64,000 nt of DNA from Prochlorococcus sp. AG-363-M21 (GCA_003278305.1 QCFU01000001.1:1-64000); one strand, 5' to 3'; numbered from the stretch's first letter, positions 7,912 through 16,625 are shown. Translations and numbers: made by a program. The notes: generated by a model not told the origin, from the sequence alone.

Positions 7912-9207
7912 ATGAGATTTATGCAAAGTATTAATAATCTTAATAACAATATAGAACAATTTGAGGCGAATAAATTACCTGGACAATATAAAGTAATTGA
8001 TAGTGCTATACAAAATCATAAATGCTTAAAGACATATGTAATTGATGATTATGATACTTTAGAAAGAGATGATGCTATCTCCTTAGAAGAACTTAACGAT
8101 AAATATATCCTATGGATTCATATAACTAGTCCTAATGAACATATAGAACTTAGTTCATCTGTAGATAGAGAAGCTCGATTGAAAGCTTCAACTATTTATT
8201 ATGTTAATAAACCTGATTATATGTATCCAAAAGATATTATTAACCTTTTAAGTTTAGAACAGGGTCAGGATCGAATTACACTTAGCATAGGAGTCTCTTT
8301 TGATAGAAATTACAATATTATAGATTTTAGTGTGAAGCGATCTTTAATAAATCCAGACTTTATATTAAGTTACAGCGATGTAGATGACTTACTAGATTAT
8401 CGGCCAAAAGAAGAAGAAGAGCTATTCATTATTTATAATTTTCTCAACCATGTACGGAACAAACGTTTTAATAACGGGGCAATTCATATAGATGAACCAG
8501 AAGGAGTCTTTTATTATAGAGATAACATTCCCTACCATAAAATTAAATTTCCATCACCATCAAAAGCATTAGTCAGTGAAGCAATGATTTTATATGGCGG
8601 TATTATGGCGACTTATTGTAAAAATAATTCAGTAATCGTCCCTTATAGATGTCAACAAGTAGTAGATATAAAGCGCATAAATAGCAATACATCAAATACA
8701 AATTCTCATTATCAGAACCATTTACTTAAACAAAGTCTTAATAAGTCTTTCATTAGTGTTGAGGCCTTACCACATTTCTCGCTTGGTCTTGAATGCTATT
8801 TACAATGCACATCCCCATTGAGAAGGTATTTAGATGTGATTGCTCAATATCAAATTCTAAAGCATTTAGACGGACAAGCAAAACTTAATATAAATGATAT
8901 CAATCAACATATTAGCAATTTTAATATTAGGTTTAATGAGAATATACAAAAATATAGAGTTGATAAATTACTAGCGATTAACACTTGGTTTCAACAAAAT
9001 AATTCATGCAGTTGGAAATGTCGGTTTCTTCGCTTTTTGAATAAAAAAGAAAATATCTGTATATTATATTTTATCGACCTGGAGTTGGATATATTGTGTA
9101 AGTTAGTTGATTCAGAATTAATCTCTAATAATTACTTAGTGGAAGTAAGGTATATTTCTCAAGAACCAAAGTCTGGTCTTTTGGTTTTTGCTTGTTTGAA
9201 TAAATAA
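7912..9207 (+). CDS. rnb: RNase II/RNB-family exoribonuclease, short form
   Basis: A 431-residue 3'-5' exoribonuclease of the RNB family. The metal-binding block IDDYDTLERDDAISLEE lies near residues 43-58, and the catalytic Arg motif TSPLRRYLDVIAQ near residues 303-315. Enterobacterial RNase II has about 640 residues with N-terminal cold-shock domains; these are absent here, and the C-terminal S1 portion looks reduced. ATG codons at 7912 and 7921 are both possible starts, and the first lies inside an imperfect hairpin (about 7890-7920). It follows rpsR closely, which suggests co-transcription. The family is secure; the substrate range of the short form is not known to me. Confidence 0.88.
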   Translation: MRFMQSINNLNNNIEQFEANKLPGQYKVIDSAIQNHKCLKTYVIDDYDTLERDDAISLEELNDKYILWIHITSPNEHIELSSSVDREARLKASTIYYVNKPDYMYPKDIINLLSLEQGQDRITLSIGVSFDRNYNIIDFSVKRSLINPDFILSYSDVDDLLDYRPKEEEELFIIYNFLNHVRNKRFNNGAIHIDEPEGVFYYRDNIPYHKIKFPSPSKALVSEAMILYGGIMATYCKNNSVIVPYRCQQVVDIKRINSNTSNTNSHYQNHLLKQSLNKSFISVEALPHFSLGLECYLQCTSPLRRYLDVIAQYQILKHLDGQAKLNINDINQHISNFNIRFNENIQKYRVDKLLAINTWFQQNNSCSWKCRFLRFLNKKENICILYFIDLELDILCKLVDSELISNNYLVEVRYISQEPKSGLLVFACLNK

Positions 9208-9276
9208 ATTAACTGTTTGAATACTTGTTTTCACATTATTCTGTATTATAATTAGATAAAACTAATTATAACTATA

Positions 9277-10812
9277 ATGACTCTAACTATATCTACACCT
9301 CTGTACTATGTGAATGACAAACCTCATCTAGGGAGCACCTATACAACAATAGCATGTGATGCTATAGCGAGGTATTACAGACTTGAAGGTGAAAGAGTAT
9401 TGTTCATTACAGGTGTTGATGAGCATGGTCAAAAAATTCAGCAAACAGCTCAGCTTAAAAATATCAATCCTAAGGAGCACTGTGATTTAGTAGTAACGCA
9501 ATATTTAGAATTATGGAAGTTATTGGATATTAAATTCGACAGATTCATTCGTACAACTTCCTCCAAGCATAAGAAATTTGTTGAGACATTCTATAAAAAG
9601 GTAAAGGAATCAGGAGATATTAAACAAGGAAAGCAACAAGGATGGTATTGCGTAGGCTGTGAAGAATATAAAGATATTCCCAAGACATCAGAAGCACCAA
9701 TTTGCGCTATTCATCAAAAAAAGCTTGAATGGCGTGACGAAGACAATCTGTTTTTTTGTTTGTCTAATTATCAAGAGCAAATTATGGCTCTGGTACAAGA
9801 TAATAGTTTCATTCGACCATCAACTAGAAGAAATGAGATAATTAACTTTGTTTCTAGTGGCCTAAGAGATTTTTCTATTTCCAGGCAGAATGTTGATTGG
9901 GCAATCACTGTACCTGATGACAATAGTCAAACATTATATGTTTGGTTTGACGCTCTTCTAGGTTATTTGAGTGCTCTTTACCCCGATGAGAATAACATTG
10001 ACCTAGCTTCACTAGATAATCTAGGTTGGCCAGCACATCTCCATGTTATTGGCAAAGATATTCTACGTTTTCATGCAGTATATTGGCCTGCCATGTTGTT
10101 ATCAGCAGGACTTAAATTACCTAAACAAGTTTTTGGTCATGGCTTTCTCACAAGAGAAGGTCAAAAGATGGGTAAATCCCTAGGCAATGTTTTAGATCCT
10201 AAAGATCTTCTAATGAAATACGATAGAGACAGCATTCGCTGGTACTTACTTAGTGACATCAAGTTTGGATCCGACGGAGACTTTCAAGAATCTCGTTTCA
10301 TAGATCTAATTAATAATGACCTCGCTAATACAATAGGAAACTTACTTAATAGAACTTCAACAATGTCCAGAAAATGGTTTAATAATAAAATACCTTTGAT
10401 AGAAAAAGATAATCCTGATGAATCTATTATATCTGAATATACAAGTAATATAATTACGATAGTAAAACAAGCTTACCTAAATTACGACTTTAAGTTAGTT
10501 TGCGAATCTATAATAAAACTAGCATCACAAGCTAATACTTACTTAAATGATAACCAACCATGGACTAAGGTAAAACAATCGGACAATCTAAGTGATGTTT
10601 CATCTATTATCTATAATGTTCTAGAGACATCTAGAATAATAGGTTTCCTTTTATTACCAATTATACCTGACATAGGTTCTAAAATAATTTATCAATTAGG
10701 TTATAAAGAAATTCCTAATACCTGGAATGAGGAACTTTCATGGGGAGTTCTACAACCAGGTGCTAATTTGCCTAAACCATACCCAGTAATTAACAAACTT
10801 GAAAGGGAATGA
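9277..10812 (+). CDS. metG: methionyl-tRNA synthetase
   Basis: A 511-residue class I aminoacyl-tRNA synthetase that attaches Met to initiator and elongator tRNA-Met. Seen: the HIGH-type motif as HLGS at residues 17-20, a Cys-containing zinc knuckle region (GWYCVGCEEYK and later CAIH), the WFDALLGYLSALYP block, and the KMSKS-type loop KMGKS at about 297-301. The C-terminal anticodon helix bundle follows, without the dimerisation (EMAP) domain, as is normal for short forms. Its stop overlaps the start of the next gene by the four bases ATGA, which indicates translational coupling. Confidence 0.97.
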   Translation: MTLTISTPLYYVNDKPHLGSTYTTIACDAIARYYRLEGERVLFITGVDEHGQKIQQTAQLKNINPKEHCDLVVTQYLELWKLLDIKFDRFIRTTSSKHKKFVETFYKKVKESGDIKQGKQQGWYCVGCEEYKDIPKTSEAPICAIHQKKLEWRDEDNLFFCLSNYQEQIMALVQDNSFIRPSTRRNEIINFVSSGLRDFSISRQNVDWAITVPDDNSQTLYVWFDALLGYLSALYPDENNIDLASLDNLGWPAHLHVIGKDILRFHAVYWPAMLLSAGLKLPKQVFGHGFLTREGQKMGKSLGNVLDPKDLLMKYDRDSIRWYLLSDIKFGSDGDFQESRFIDLINNDLANTIGNLLNRTSTMSRKWFNNKIPLIEKDNPDESIISEYTSNIITIVKQAYLNYDFKLVCESIIKLASQANTYLNDNQPWTKVKQSDNLSDVSSIIYNVLETSRIIGFLLLPIIPDIGSKIIYQLGYKEIPNTWNEELSWGVLQPGANLPKPYPVINKLERE

Positions 10813-11468
10813 CTAATATACAATTTTCACTATCAAAAATATTTTTAATTCTCTCTTTATCTAATTTGATTATTGGTTGTAGTGTAAATATTCCTGATAA
10901 AACATTAGAATTAAATACTTTCTTTAAAGATTTTACATTAAACCAATCTAATTCAGAAGGAAATATTGTCTTTAAGATGAATAGCCCACAGGCAGTTATA
11001 ACAAAGGATACTAGAGCTGTGAATGCCAAGTCTACCGAAATTACATTTTATGAGAATGAGAACCCTATTTATAATGTTATTTCAGATAGATCTACAATTA
11101 GTAGTGATGGTAAATTGATTGTTTTGTATGGCAATGTTTTCCTTACAAGAATCAATGAGAATAAAATTACTATGACCGCCGACAAGGTCGAATGGAGTTC
11201 CATCAAAGATACTATCAGTTTTGAAGGTAATGTCCTTGGCAATATGGAAACATCTAAGATAAGTTCATCACAAGCAATTTACTATTTAAAAGATGATATA
11301 ATGATTTTTTCTGATTTAAAAGAGTACATAGTTAAGAATGATAATAATGAAGACAATATTTTTGAACTTAAAGCTAAAACCGCTACTTGGAATGGCAGTA
11401 CAGGTAAATTAATATTTGATTCATCTGGTAATGAGGTTAACAGTAAATTTTATATACCTCTTAAATAA
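10809..11468 (+). CDS. lptC: LptC-like lipoprotein, lipopolysaccharide export
   Basis: A 219-residue protein with an N-terminal hydrophobic segment and lipobox LIIGC (Cys at residue 24), so probably a lipoprotein. The body has the repetitive beta-strand pattern of the LptC/OstA jellyroll (VNAKSTEITFYEN, GNVFLTRINENKITMTADKVEW). In other bacteria LptC bridges the LptBFG transporter to the periplasmic LPS path. lptB and an LptF/G-type permease are at 47-49 kb in this window, which supports the reading. It overlaps metG by ATGA. The family call is good; the lipid anchor is a prediction. Confidence 0.78.
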   Translation: MTNIQFSLSKIFLILSLSNLIIGCSVNIPDKTLELNTFFKDFTLNQSNSEGNIVFKMNSPQAVITKDTRAVNAKSTEITFYENENPIYNVISDRSTISSDGKLIVLYGNVFLTRINENKITMTADKVEWSSIKDTISFEGNVLGNMETSKISSSQAIYYLKDDIMIFSDLKEYIVKNDNNEDNIFELKAKTATWNGSTGKLIFDSSGNEVNSKFYIPLK

Positions 11469-11476
11469 GTCTTATC

Positions 11477-12130
11477 ATGAGATTATCTCATAGAGCTATA
11501 ATTATTCAGCAGGTCCTCAACGAACTATATCCAACACCTAAAATACCCCTGAACCATATTAATGAATTTACGTTTCTTATAGCCGTTGTATTAAGTGCTC
11601 AATCTACAGACAAAAAGGTTAATGAGCTTACTCAATCCTTATTTTTGTTGGCCAAAGAACCACAAGAAATTATCGACCTTGGCTACGATAAAGTTTATGA
11701 TTCGATTAAATATTTAGGTTTAGCAAAAACAAAGGCTAAGAATATCATTTCTCTTTCTAAGCAACTTTTAGAAAGGCATAAAGGTTATGTCCCAAATACT
11801 TTTGAAGAATTAGAGTCGTTATCTGGAGTTGGTCATAAAACAGCTAGTGTTGTTATGTCACAGGTTTTTAATTATCCGGCGTTTCCTGTTGATACTCATA
11901 TTCATCGTTTAGCACAGAGGTGGGGCCTAACAAATGGTAAGAGTGTAAGAACTACAGAGCAAGATTTAAAAAGAATATTTCCAAAAGATTCTTGGAACAA
12001 ACTTCACCTTCAAATTATCTTCTATGGACGAGAATTCTGTACTGCAAGAAAATGTGATGGCAGAGTATGTCAGCTATGTACAACATTGTTTCCCAAAAGA
12101 ACTAAACCATTTATTCATATCAAGCCATAA
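11477..12130 (+). CDS. nth: endonuclease III (DNA glycosylase/AP lyase)
   Basis: A 217-residue base-excision repair enzyme that removes oxidised pyrimidines. Seen: a helix-hairpin-helix LESLSGVGHKTASVV with the catalytic Lys (GHKTA), and the catalytic Asp in FPVDTHIHRLAQRWGL. At the C terminus the Cys residues 188, 193, 198 and 201 are spaced C-x4-C-x4-C-x2-C rather than the Escherichia coli C-x6-C-x2-C-x5-C, so the iron-sulfur cluster may be altered. It lies 8 bases after the LptC-like gene on the same strand. Confidence 0.93.
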   Translation: MRLSHRAIIIQQVLNELYPTPKIPLNHINEFTFLIAVVLSAQSTDKKVNELTQSLFLLAKEPQEIIDLGYDKVYDSIKYLGLAKTKAKNIISLSKQLLERHKGYVPNTFEELESLSGVGHKTASVVMSQVFNYPAFPVDTHIHRLAQRWGLTNGKSVRTTEQDLKRIFPKDSWNKLHLQIIFYGREFCTARKCDGRVCQLCTTLFPKRTKPFIHIKP

Positions 12131-12204
12131 TAATAAAGTAATTATAAAAAAAACAACAAATAGAATATTCATCTTTAATAATAAACCAAATTAAATTTTT
12201 GATT

Positions 12205-12873
12205 ATGAAGTTAGCTATTAGCGGTGCTTCGGGGAAAACAGGTTATAGAGTATGTGAAGAAGCTAAGGCAAACGGTATTAATATAAGACTTTTATTACGA
12301 AAGTCTTCTGAAGTACCAGATAGTTTACAAAGTTCAGAACAATACATAATTGATTTAAATAATCAACAGTCATTAGATGCTGGACTTAAGGATTGTGATT
12401 CACTAATAATCGCGACAGGAGCAAGGCCAAATATTGATCTAACAGGTCCAGCAAGAATAGATGCATGTGGTGTAAGAAATCAAGTTAAAGCCTGTATGAG
12501 AAATGATGTTAAAAGGATAATTTTAGTCAGTTCTTTATGTACCGGTAAACTTTTTCACCCATTAAACCTATTTGGATTAATTCTGATATGGAAACGTTTG
12601 GGTGAACTAGAATTAGAAAATAGCAAACTAGATTGGACTATAATAAGACCAGGGGGCTTAAATGAAGAAGAAGATCAATTAAATAGACAGTCAATTTTAT
12701 ATACTTCCAGGAATACTCAGCATGAAGGAAGTATACCAAGAAGACTAGTGGCCAAAACATGTGTTGAAGCTCTCAATACAAAATCTTCAATCAGACAAAT
12801 TATAGAAATAACAAGTAATGAAACTACTAAACAGATTTCAATGGAAAAAGCATTAAAAACCTTTAAAGTATAA
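12205..12873 (+). CDS. NAD(P)-binding SDR-type (atypical epimerase) protein
   Basis: A protein of about 222 residues starting MKLAISGASGKTGYRV, with the glycine-rich dinucleotide motif GASGKTG at the N terminus. A DSLIIATGARP strand and a VKRIILVSS strand follow, then WTIIRPGGL, a pattern seen in atypical short-chain dehydrogenases (NAD(P)H-binding, NmrA/Tic62-like). The catalytic Tyr-x3-Lys is not obvious, so the role may be regulatory or redox sensing. I prefer the ATG at 12205 to the TTG at 12199 because it starts right at the Rossmann strand. The substrate is unknown. Confidence 0.83.
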   Translation: MKLAISGASGKTGYRVCEEAKANGINIRLLLRKSSEVPDSLQSSEQYIIDLNNQQSLDAGLKDCDSLIIATGARPNIDLTGPARIDACGVRNQVKACMRNDVKRIILVSSLCTGKLFHPLNLFGLILIWKRLGELELENSKLDWTIIRPGGLNEEEDQLNRQSILYTSRNTQHEGSIPRRLVAKTCVEALNTKSSIRQIIEITSNETTKQISMEKALKTFKV

Positions 12874-12892
12874 TTCTAGTAGTTAAGTACAC

Positions 12893-13081
12893 ATGCAAAC
12901 TAATCCTAAGATTGATGCCCTGCAACTTATGTTGACTGATTTACGTACTAGAAATGAACCCATTAGGCATAAAGCAGCCTTCAAAGGATGCCAGCCTGAA
13001 TTTCAATCCTTAGTAACCAAACTCATAAACCAGTTAGAAGAAGAACTATTCCTTGAAAAACAAAACTTACGTTCTGCCTAG
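12893..13081 (+). CDS. small conserved hypothetical protein (62 aa)
   Basis: A 62-codon ORF, MQTNPKIDALQLMLTDLRTR at its start, with an amphipathic helix near each end and a KGCQPEFQSL centre. There is no membrane segment or catalytic motif. It follows the SDR gene by 19 bases on the same strand and stops 7 bases before the convergent GNAT gene ends. It is protein-like and probably real; the function is unknown. Confidence 0.65.
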   Translation: MQTNPKIDALQLMLTDLRTRNEPIRHKAAFKGCQPEFQSLVTKLINQLEEELFLEKQNLRSA

Positions 13082-13088
13082 TAATTAT

Positions 13089-13967
13089 TTAACCAAGTTC
13101 CAAACAAGCAAGGCCATATATGTCACTTAAAGAAGCACTTGGCATTTCACCCTTATACATTCTGACTGTGTAGGTGTCATGAACAAATCCAATATCTTTT
13201 AAAACATTTTTACATAAAGGATTTAGGCCTGGAGAATCTATATATACAGTCCCTTTATTTGAGATCAATAGACTTTTTAGCAATAACTTTGCATATTCGG
13301 GTTTATCTGCTATCAAAGGACCAACACGCCATCCACTTCCTTCTTTAAGTAAACAAGGTCTTATACGCCCAAATCCTAAACATTTCTGATTAGAATCAAC
13401 TAGAGCGGTTACATTCCCCGACCTATGAAACATCCAATCAGATAGGAAATGTGGTCTAGAAGTTTCTTCTTTCATATCATCGTAATTCTGAATTAATTCA
13501 TGAGAGATTTCAGTTTCATCAAGAAGCGATAAACCCATCATATTGTTTTTATCAAAGGTATCTATACCTTTACTTATATATTTCCATCTGGTAGTGACTG
13601 ATGAAGTTCGAAAACCCCATTTAGAATAATCATTGATCCGGTTTGGGGCTGCTTCTAAACCAATACATTTAAGATCATCCATATAATTCAACACATATTT
13701 CCATAGTGGTAAACCATATCCCTTGCCTCTATATTGCTCATCTACAATATATAAACCAACAAATCCATAGAAGGCATTATATCTAATGCCAACAATACAG
13801 CCTATTGGTTTATTGTTTAAACTCCCTATCCATAAAGCTTGACTATCCGTATTTCTATAGATATTGATATCTTCAAAACCAGGAGCAAAACCTTCTTTTC
13901 TTGACCAATCCGTGACTATATGTATATCACTATTTTGTAATTCTCGAATTTGATAATTGATTCTCAT
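13089..13967 (-). CDS. GNAT-family N-acetyltransferase, two-domain
   Basis: A 292-residue protein with an N-terminal GNAT fold. FVGLYIVDEQYRGKGYGLPLW near residues 70-90 carries the R/Q-x-x-G-x-G acetyl-CoA loop (RGKGYG), followed by GLEAAPNRINDYSKWGF. A second, weaker acetyltransferase-like half covers residues about 150-290 (FGRIRPCLLKEGSGWRVGPL). The architecture resembles YitH/HolE-type double GNATs; the substrate is unknown. Its start overlaps the stop of the membrane-protein gene (ATGA at 13964-13967), so it is the last gene of a three-gene operon running 14825 to 13089. Confidence 0.85.
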   Translation of the reverse strand: MRINYQIRELQNSDIHIVTDWSRKEGFAPGFEDINIYRNTDSQALWIGSLNNKPIGCIVGIRYNAFYGFVGLYIVDEQYRGKGYGLPLWKYVLNYMDDLKCIGLEAAPNRINDYSKWGFRTSSVTTRWKYISKGIDTFDKNNMMGLSLLDETEISHELIQNYDDMKEETSRPHFLSDWMFHRSGNVTALVDSNQKCLGFGRIRPCLLKEGSGWRVGPLIADKPEYAKLLLKSLLISNKGTVYIDSPGLNPLCKNVLKDIGFVHDTYTVRMYKGEMPSASLSDIYGLACLELG

Positions 13968-14206
13968 ATTAATCGATTATCTTCGACTTGTGTTTCTAAT
14001 GTAAGTTTTGGTACTAAGTAAAGAAATAAGTACCACCATATTAAGGTTAGTGATATAACTAACAGGTCAAGCCAGATCAAACTAAATAGATAAATAATTG
14101 ATAGATTTGATAAAACACCAAAACTTATAATGCTCCAAGGCTGACACCATATTGGTTTTTTATTCCAGAAGTTAGAGTATGGATTAATGGAAAATTTAAA
14201 TGTCAT
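13964..14206 (-). CDS. small cyanobacterial membrane protein with WCQPWS motif
   Basis: An 80-residue protein with KPIWCQPWSIISFG near residues 17-30, then two hydrophobic stretches (about residues 28-45 and 48-65), and a charged tail. The W-C-Q-P-W-S element resembles small conserved cyanobacterial membrane proteins (DUF6737-like, from memory). It overlaps the PPC-glutaredoxin gene upstream by 11 bases and the GNAT gene downstream by 4, so the three are probably translated as a unit. The function is unknown. Confidence 0.75.
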   Translation of the reverse strand: MTFKFSINPYSNFWNKKPIWCQPWSIISFGVLSNLSIIYLFSLIWLDLLVISLTLIWWYLFLYLVPKLTLETQVEDNRLI

Positions 14207-14825
14207 TTTTAAGAAAGTCTAAGCCACCAGAAATTAACATTTTAGAAAATTCTTCATAACCGCCTATAAATTTGTTATCTATATAGATTTGTGGAAATAG
14301 TGTTGATCCACTTTGAGACTTTGCTTGTTGAAAAAGATTATCATCAGTAATTTCTATAACATTGTAAGGTATTTCTCTTGAGGCTAATGTTCTGATTGTT
14401 CTTGTACTCCAAGGACAATTAGGTAAAATCATTACAGAACACCTGATCTTTTGATTTTGAATAGCCATTTCCTTGGTTTTGTTTGTATTAATTGATAAAT
14501 CAGTTAAATCTCCTAATAAAATGTCGACTTGCTTTAATACTTTGCTACCTATTTCTAGGTGTCCTCCAAAAACCTGACAACTATTATTCGAAACGCTTAA
14601 ATGTAGATGTAACTTTTCAGGGGAAAATGTTCCGGTTAAGCTTATTAGTTCTAAATGATCACTAACAGTAATTGGTTCTTCATTCCCAGGACATTTAAAT
14701 CTAGCAACGCTAAGGTCCCCAATTGAACCTAGAATAAAACCCTTAATACCATTATCAGATGCAAACTTGTGAATTGATGTTAGTAGATCTTCTCCAGCAT
14801 TTAATGATATTTGTCTGTGATTCAT
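14196..14825 (-). CDS. PPC/DUF296 domain fused to a glutaredoxin-like domain
   Basis: A 209-residue fusion. Residues 1 to about 115 form a PPC/DUF296 domain (DLLTSIHKFASDNGIKGFIL at the start, then the LHLHLSVSN and GGHLEIGS metal or oligomer motifs). Residues about 125-209 form a glutaredoxin fold with active site CPWS (Cys137), cis-Pro region TLFPQIYID and IGGYEEF. PPC domains occur in plant AT-hook proteins and stand-alone bacterial proteins; the glutaredoxin half would handle glutathione or iron-sulfur chemistry. It heads an operon with a membrane protein and a GNAT protein. Domain calls are good; the joint function is unknown. Confidence 0.85.
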   Translation of the reverse strand: MNHRQISLNAGEDLLTSIHKFASDNGIKGFILGSIGDLSVARFKCPGNEEPITVSDHLELISLTGTFSPEKLHLHLSVSNNSCQVFGGHLEIGSKVLKQVDILLGDLTDLSINTNKTKEMAIQNQKIRCSVMILPNCPWSTRTIRTLASREIPYNVIEITDDNLFQQAKSQSGSTLFPQIYIDNKFIGGYEEFSKMLISGGLDFLKNDI

Positions 14826-14886
14826 AAAAGAGCAAACGAATTAATATATTTTACAGCATATTAAGGATATATAGTGAGAATTAATT

Positions 14887-14967
14887 TTAATCCTGATCTA
14901 GTTTCTTAACTATAAATACCATTGATATAAGAGACCCAACAAGGGCTAATAGAAGAATAGTAGTCAT
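14887..14967 (-). CDS. putative 26-aa single-pass membrane micropeptide
   Basis: On the minus strand, ATG at 14967 opens a 26-codon frame: MTTILLLALVG, then SLISMVFIV, then a charged KKLDQD tail and TAA. The shape (short lumenal or periplasmic N terminus, one hydrophobic helix, positive and acidic end) matches the tiny single-helix subunits of cyanobacterial photosynthetic complexes, but I cannot match it to PsbM, PsbT, PsaM, PetL, PetN or Ycf12 by sequence. It lies 61 bases upstream of the PPC-glutaredoxin operon on the same strand. It could be a chance frame. Confidence 0.45.
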   Translation of the reverse strand: MTTILLLALVGSLISMVFIVKKLDQD

Positions 14968-15103
14968 GTGGGATATTTAATGCTAAGACCTTTATCATAG
15001 TTTATAGATTAAATGCCCAATAGTTTTTGTAGTACTTTTTCATCTATAATTTTTCTTTATCTAATAAATGTTATATAATATTTATAATCTGACTTAAATA
15101 TTT

Positions 15104-15634
15104 ATGAATATTCTACGATTAACATCAAATTTAGTAACCATATTTCGAATTTTTCTATTTTTTCCCTTATTAATTGTCTTATCTAATAAATTATATTCTG
15201 CATCATTTATCATAATAGCTTTAGCTGGCGTAAGTGATGTTCTGGATGGCCATTTAGCCAGAAGAAGTAGAACAATTTCAACTTGGGGAGCTATATATGA
15301 TCCATTGGCAGATAAGATTTTCGTAACAAGTATACTGATTTGGTTATCTAGCAATGGAACTATACCTTTTTGGTCTGTCTCTTTAATTTTGTGTAGAGAC
15401 CTTTTAGTAACAACTCTAAGGTCAAATAATATCTGTGGAAAGCCAGCCAATAAACTTGCCAAGATAAAGACTTGTCTGCAGTTTATAAGTATCTTATTTC
15501 TAATGTATCCAATTACATGGTCATCACAAGATTTTATTTCAATTATTAGAAATATTGGTCTATATACATATTGGATATCTTTCTCTATTAGTTTATTAAC
15601 AGGTGGTTCATATTTATCATTCAAACAAGAGTGA
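15104..15634 (+). CDS. pgsA: CDP-diacylglycerol-glycerol-3-phosphate phosphatidyltransferase
   Basis: A 176-residue integral membrane enzyme making phosphatidylglycerolphosphate, the precursor of phosphatidylglycerol, which cyanobacterial photosystems require. The full CDP-alcohol phosphotransferase signature is present: D45, D48-G49, A52-R53, G62, D66 and D70 (in SDVLDGHLARRS and WGAIYDPLADK). Several hydrophobic helices cover the rest. ATG at 15104. Its last 18 bases overlap the convergent epimerase gene. Family certain; the PgsA subtype is inferred from size and the usual presence in cyanobacteria. Confidence 0.92.
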   Translation: MNILRLTSNLVTIFRIFLFFPLLIVLSNKLYSASFIIIALAGVSDVLDGHLARRSRTISTWGAIYDPLADKIFVTSILIWLSSNGTIPFWSVSLILCRDLLVTTLRSNNICGKPANKLAKIKTCLQFISILFLMYPITWSSQDFISIIRNIGLYTYWISFSISLLTGGSYLSFKQE

Positions 15635-16531
15635 ATCATTGTCATTGTTAAATGTAAAATCATTAACCTTATAATCTTTTTCGAAACTATCCCTTAACCC
15701 ATCTATTAGATTAAAGTGAGGCTCCCAATTTAAATCTGATTTTATCAAGGATATATCAGTCATAAAATGATTTAATCTAATAGGAAATAATTTTCGCGCT
15801 TTTGAATCAATTCTTGAGATATCGAATGATTTTACATCTATTGAATTGAATGGTACTTTGCAGACACTGCATACTGTCTTAATTAATCCTATAATACTAA
15901 TAGATTTATTTCCTGAACAATTGTATATTTTGTTTTTTGCTATGTCATTGTCTTTAGAAATATTTATCGCTATAGCTAAATCCTTTACATGGCCTAATTG
16001 TGTAATAATTTGACCATCATTAGGTATAGGCATTATTGTTTTTTTACAAACCCTATCAAAGAACCATCTTTCTATAGGGTTATAATTTCCTGGACCATAT
16101 ATATATGTTGGCCTAAAGCTTGTAAAAGGTATTCCTTCCTCAATAAGCCAGTTTTCAGTTTCAACTTTTCCATAATGTCTTGAATATTCATCTACCTCAC
16201 TTTCCTCAGAATAAGGGTAATTTTCATTATTCTTATATACACCAGCAGAACTTATATATATAAGCCTATGCAAAGGAGCTCCTATCACATCAATTAAATG
16301 TTTAGTTTGATCTTTGTTTCTACCAGATGTATCTACTACTAAATCAAACTTTTTATTCTTTAATTGAAGTAAGTCCTCATAGTTGTTTCTATCTCCTTTT
16401 ATATGTAATACGTTTTCAGGTAAACTATTTTTACCTCTTGTAAATAGAGTGATTTCATTTTGGGATTTCTGGAATTCCTCTACTATTGCTTTTCCTACAA
16501 ATCTAGTTCCGCCCATTACCAGGATTTTCAT
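15617..16531 (-). CDS. NAD-dependent epimerase/dehydratase, CSP41-like
   Basis: A 304-residue extended SDR protein starting MKILVMGGTRFVGKAIVEE, with dinucleotide motif GGTRFVG at residues 7-13, LIYISSAGVY, and a YxxxK catalytic pair in HYGKVETE. The overall pattern resembles the chloroplast stem-loop RNA-binding protein CSP41 and its cyanobacterial relatives. The frame is open further upstream to 16645, but the Rossmann start and divergent hisA favour ATG at 16531. It overlaps the convergent pgsA 3' end by 18 bases. RNA binding versus sugar chemistry cannot be decided from sequence. Confidence 0.86.
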   Translation of the reverse strand: MKILVMGGTRFVGKAIVEEFQKSQNEITLFTRGKNSLPENVLHIKGDRNNYEDLLQLKNKKFDLVVDTSGRNKDQTKHLIDVIGAPLHRLIYISSAGVYKNNENYPYSEESEVDEYSRHYGKVETENWLIEEGIPFTSFRPTYIYGPGNYNPIERWFFDRVCKKTIMPIPNDGQIITQLGHVKDLAIAINISKDNDIAKNKIYNCSGNKSISIIGLIKTVCSVCKVPFNSIDVKSFDISRIDSKARKLFPIRLNHFMTDISLIKSDLNWEPHFNLIDGLRDSFEKDYKVNDFTFNNDNDSLLFE

Positions 16532-16625
16532 TCTTATAAAGCTAACCATCTTATATTCAAGCGCGTTAAGGTAATAGCCAAATGAATCAAAGGCATGCAG
16601 TATATATAAAGTGATAAAAAGACAT

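Noticed and set aside
9659-9841. A 60-codon frame inside metG in another reading frame
   Set aside because: The main frame carries the zinc-knuckle region here, and the overlapping frame shows only a chance composition.
15094-15663. 189-codon minus-strand frame fully antisense to pgsA
   Set aside because: It is a shadow of pgsA, which has a complete active-site signature and the right length.
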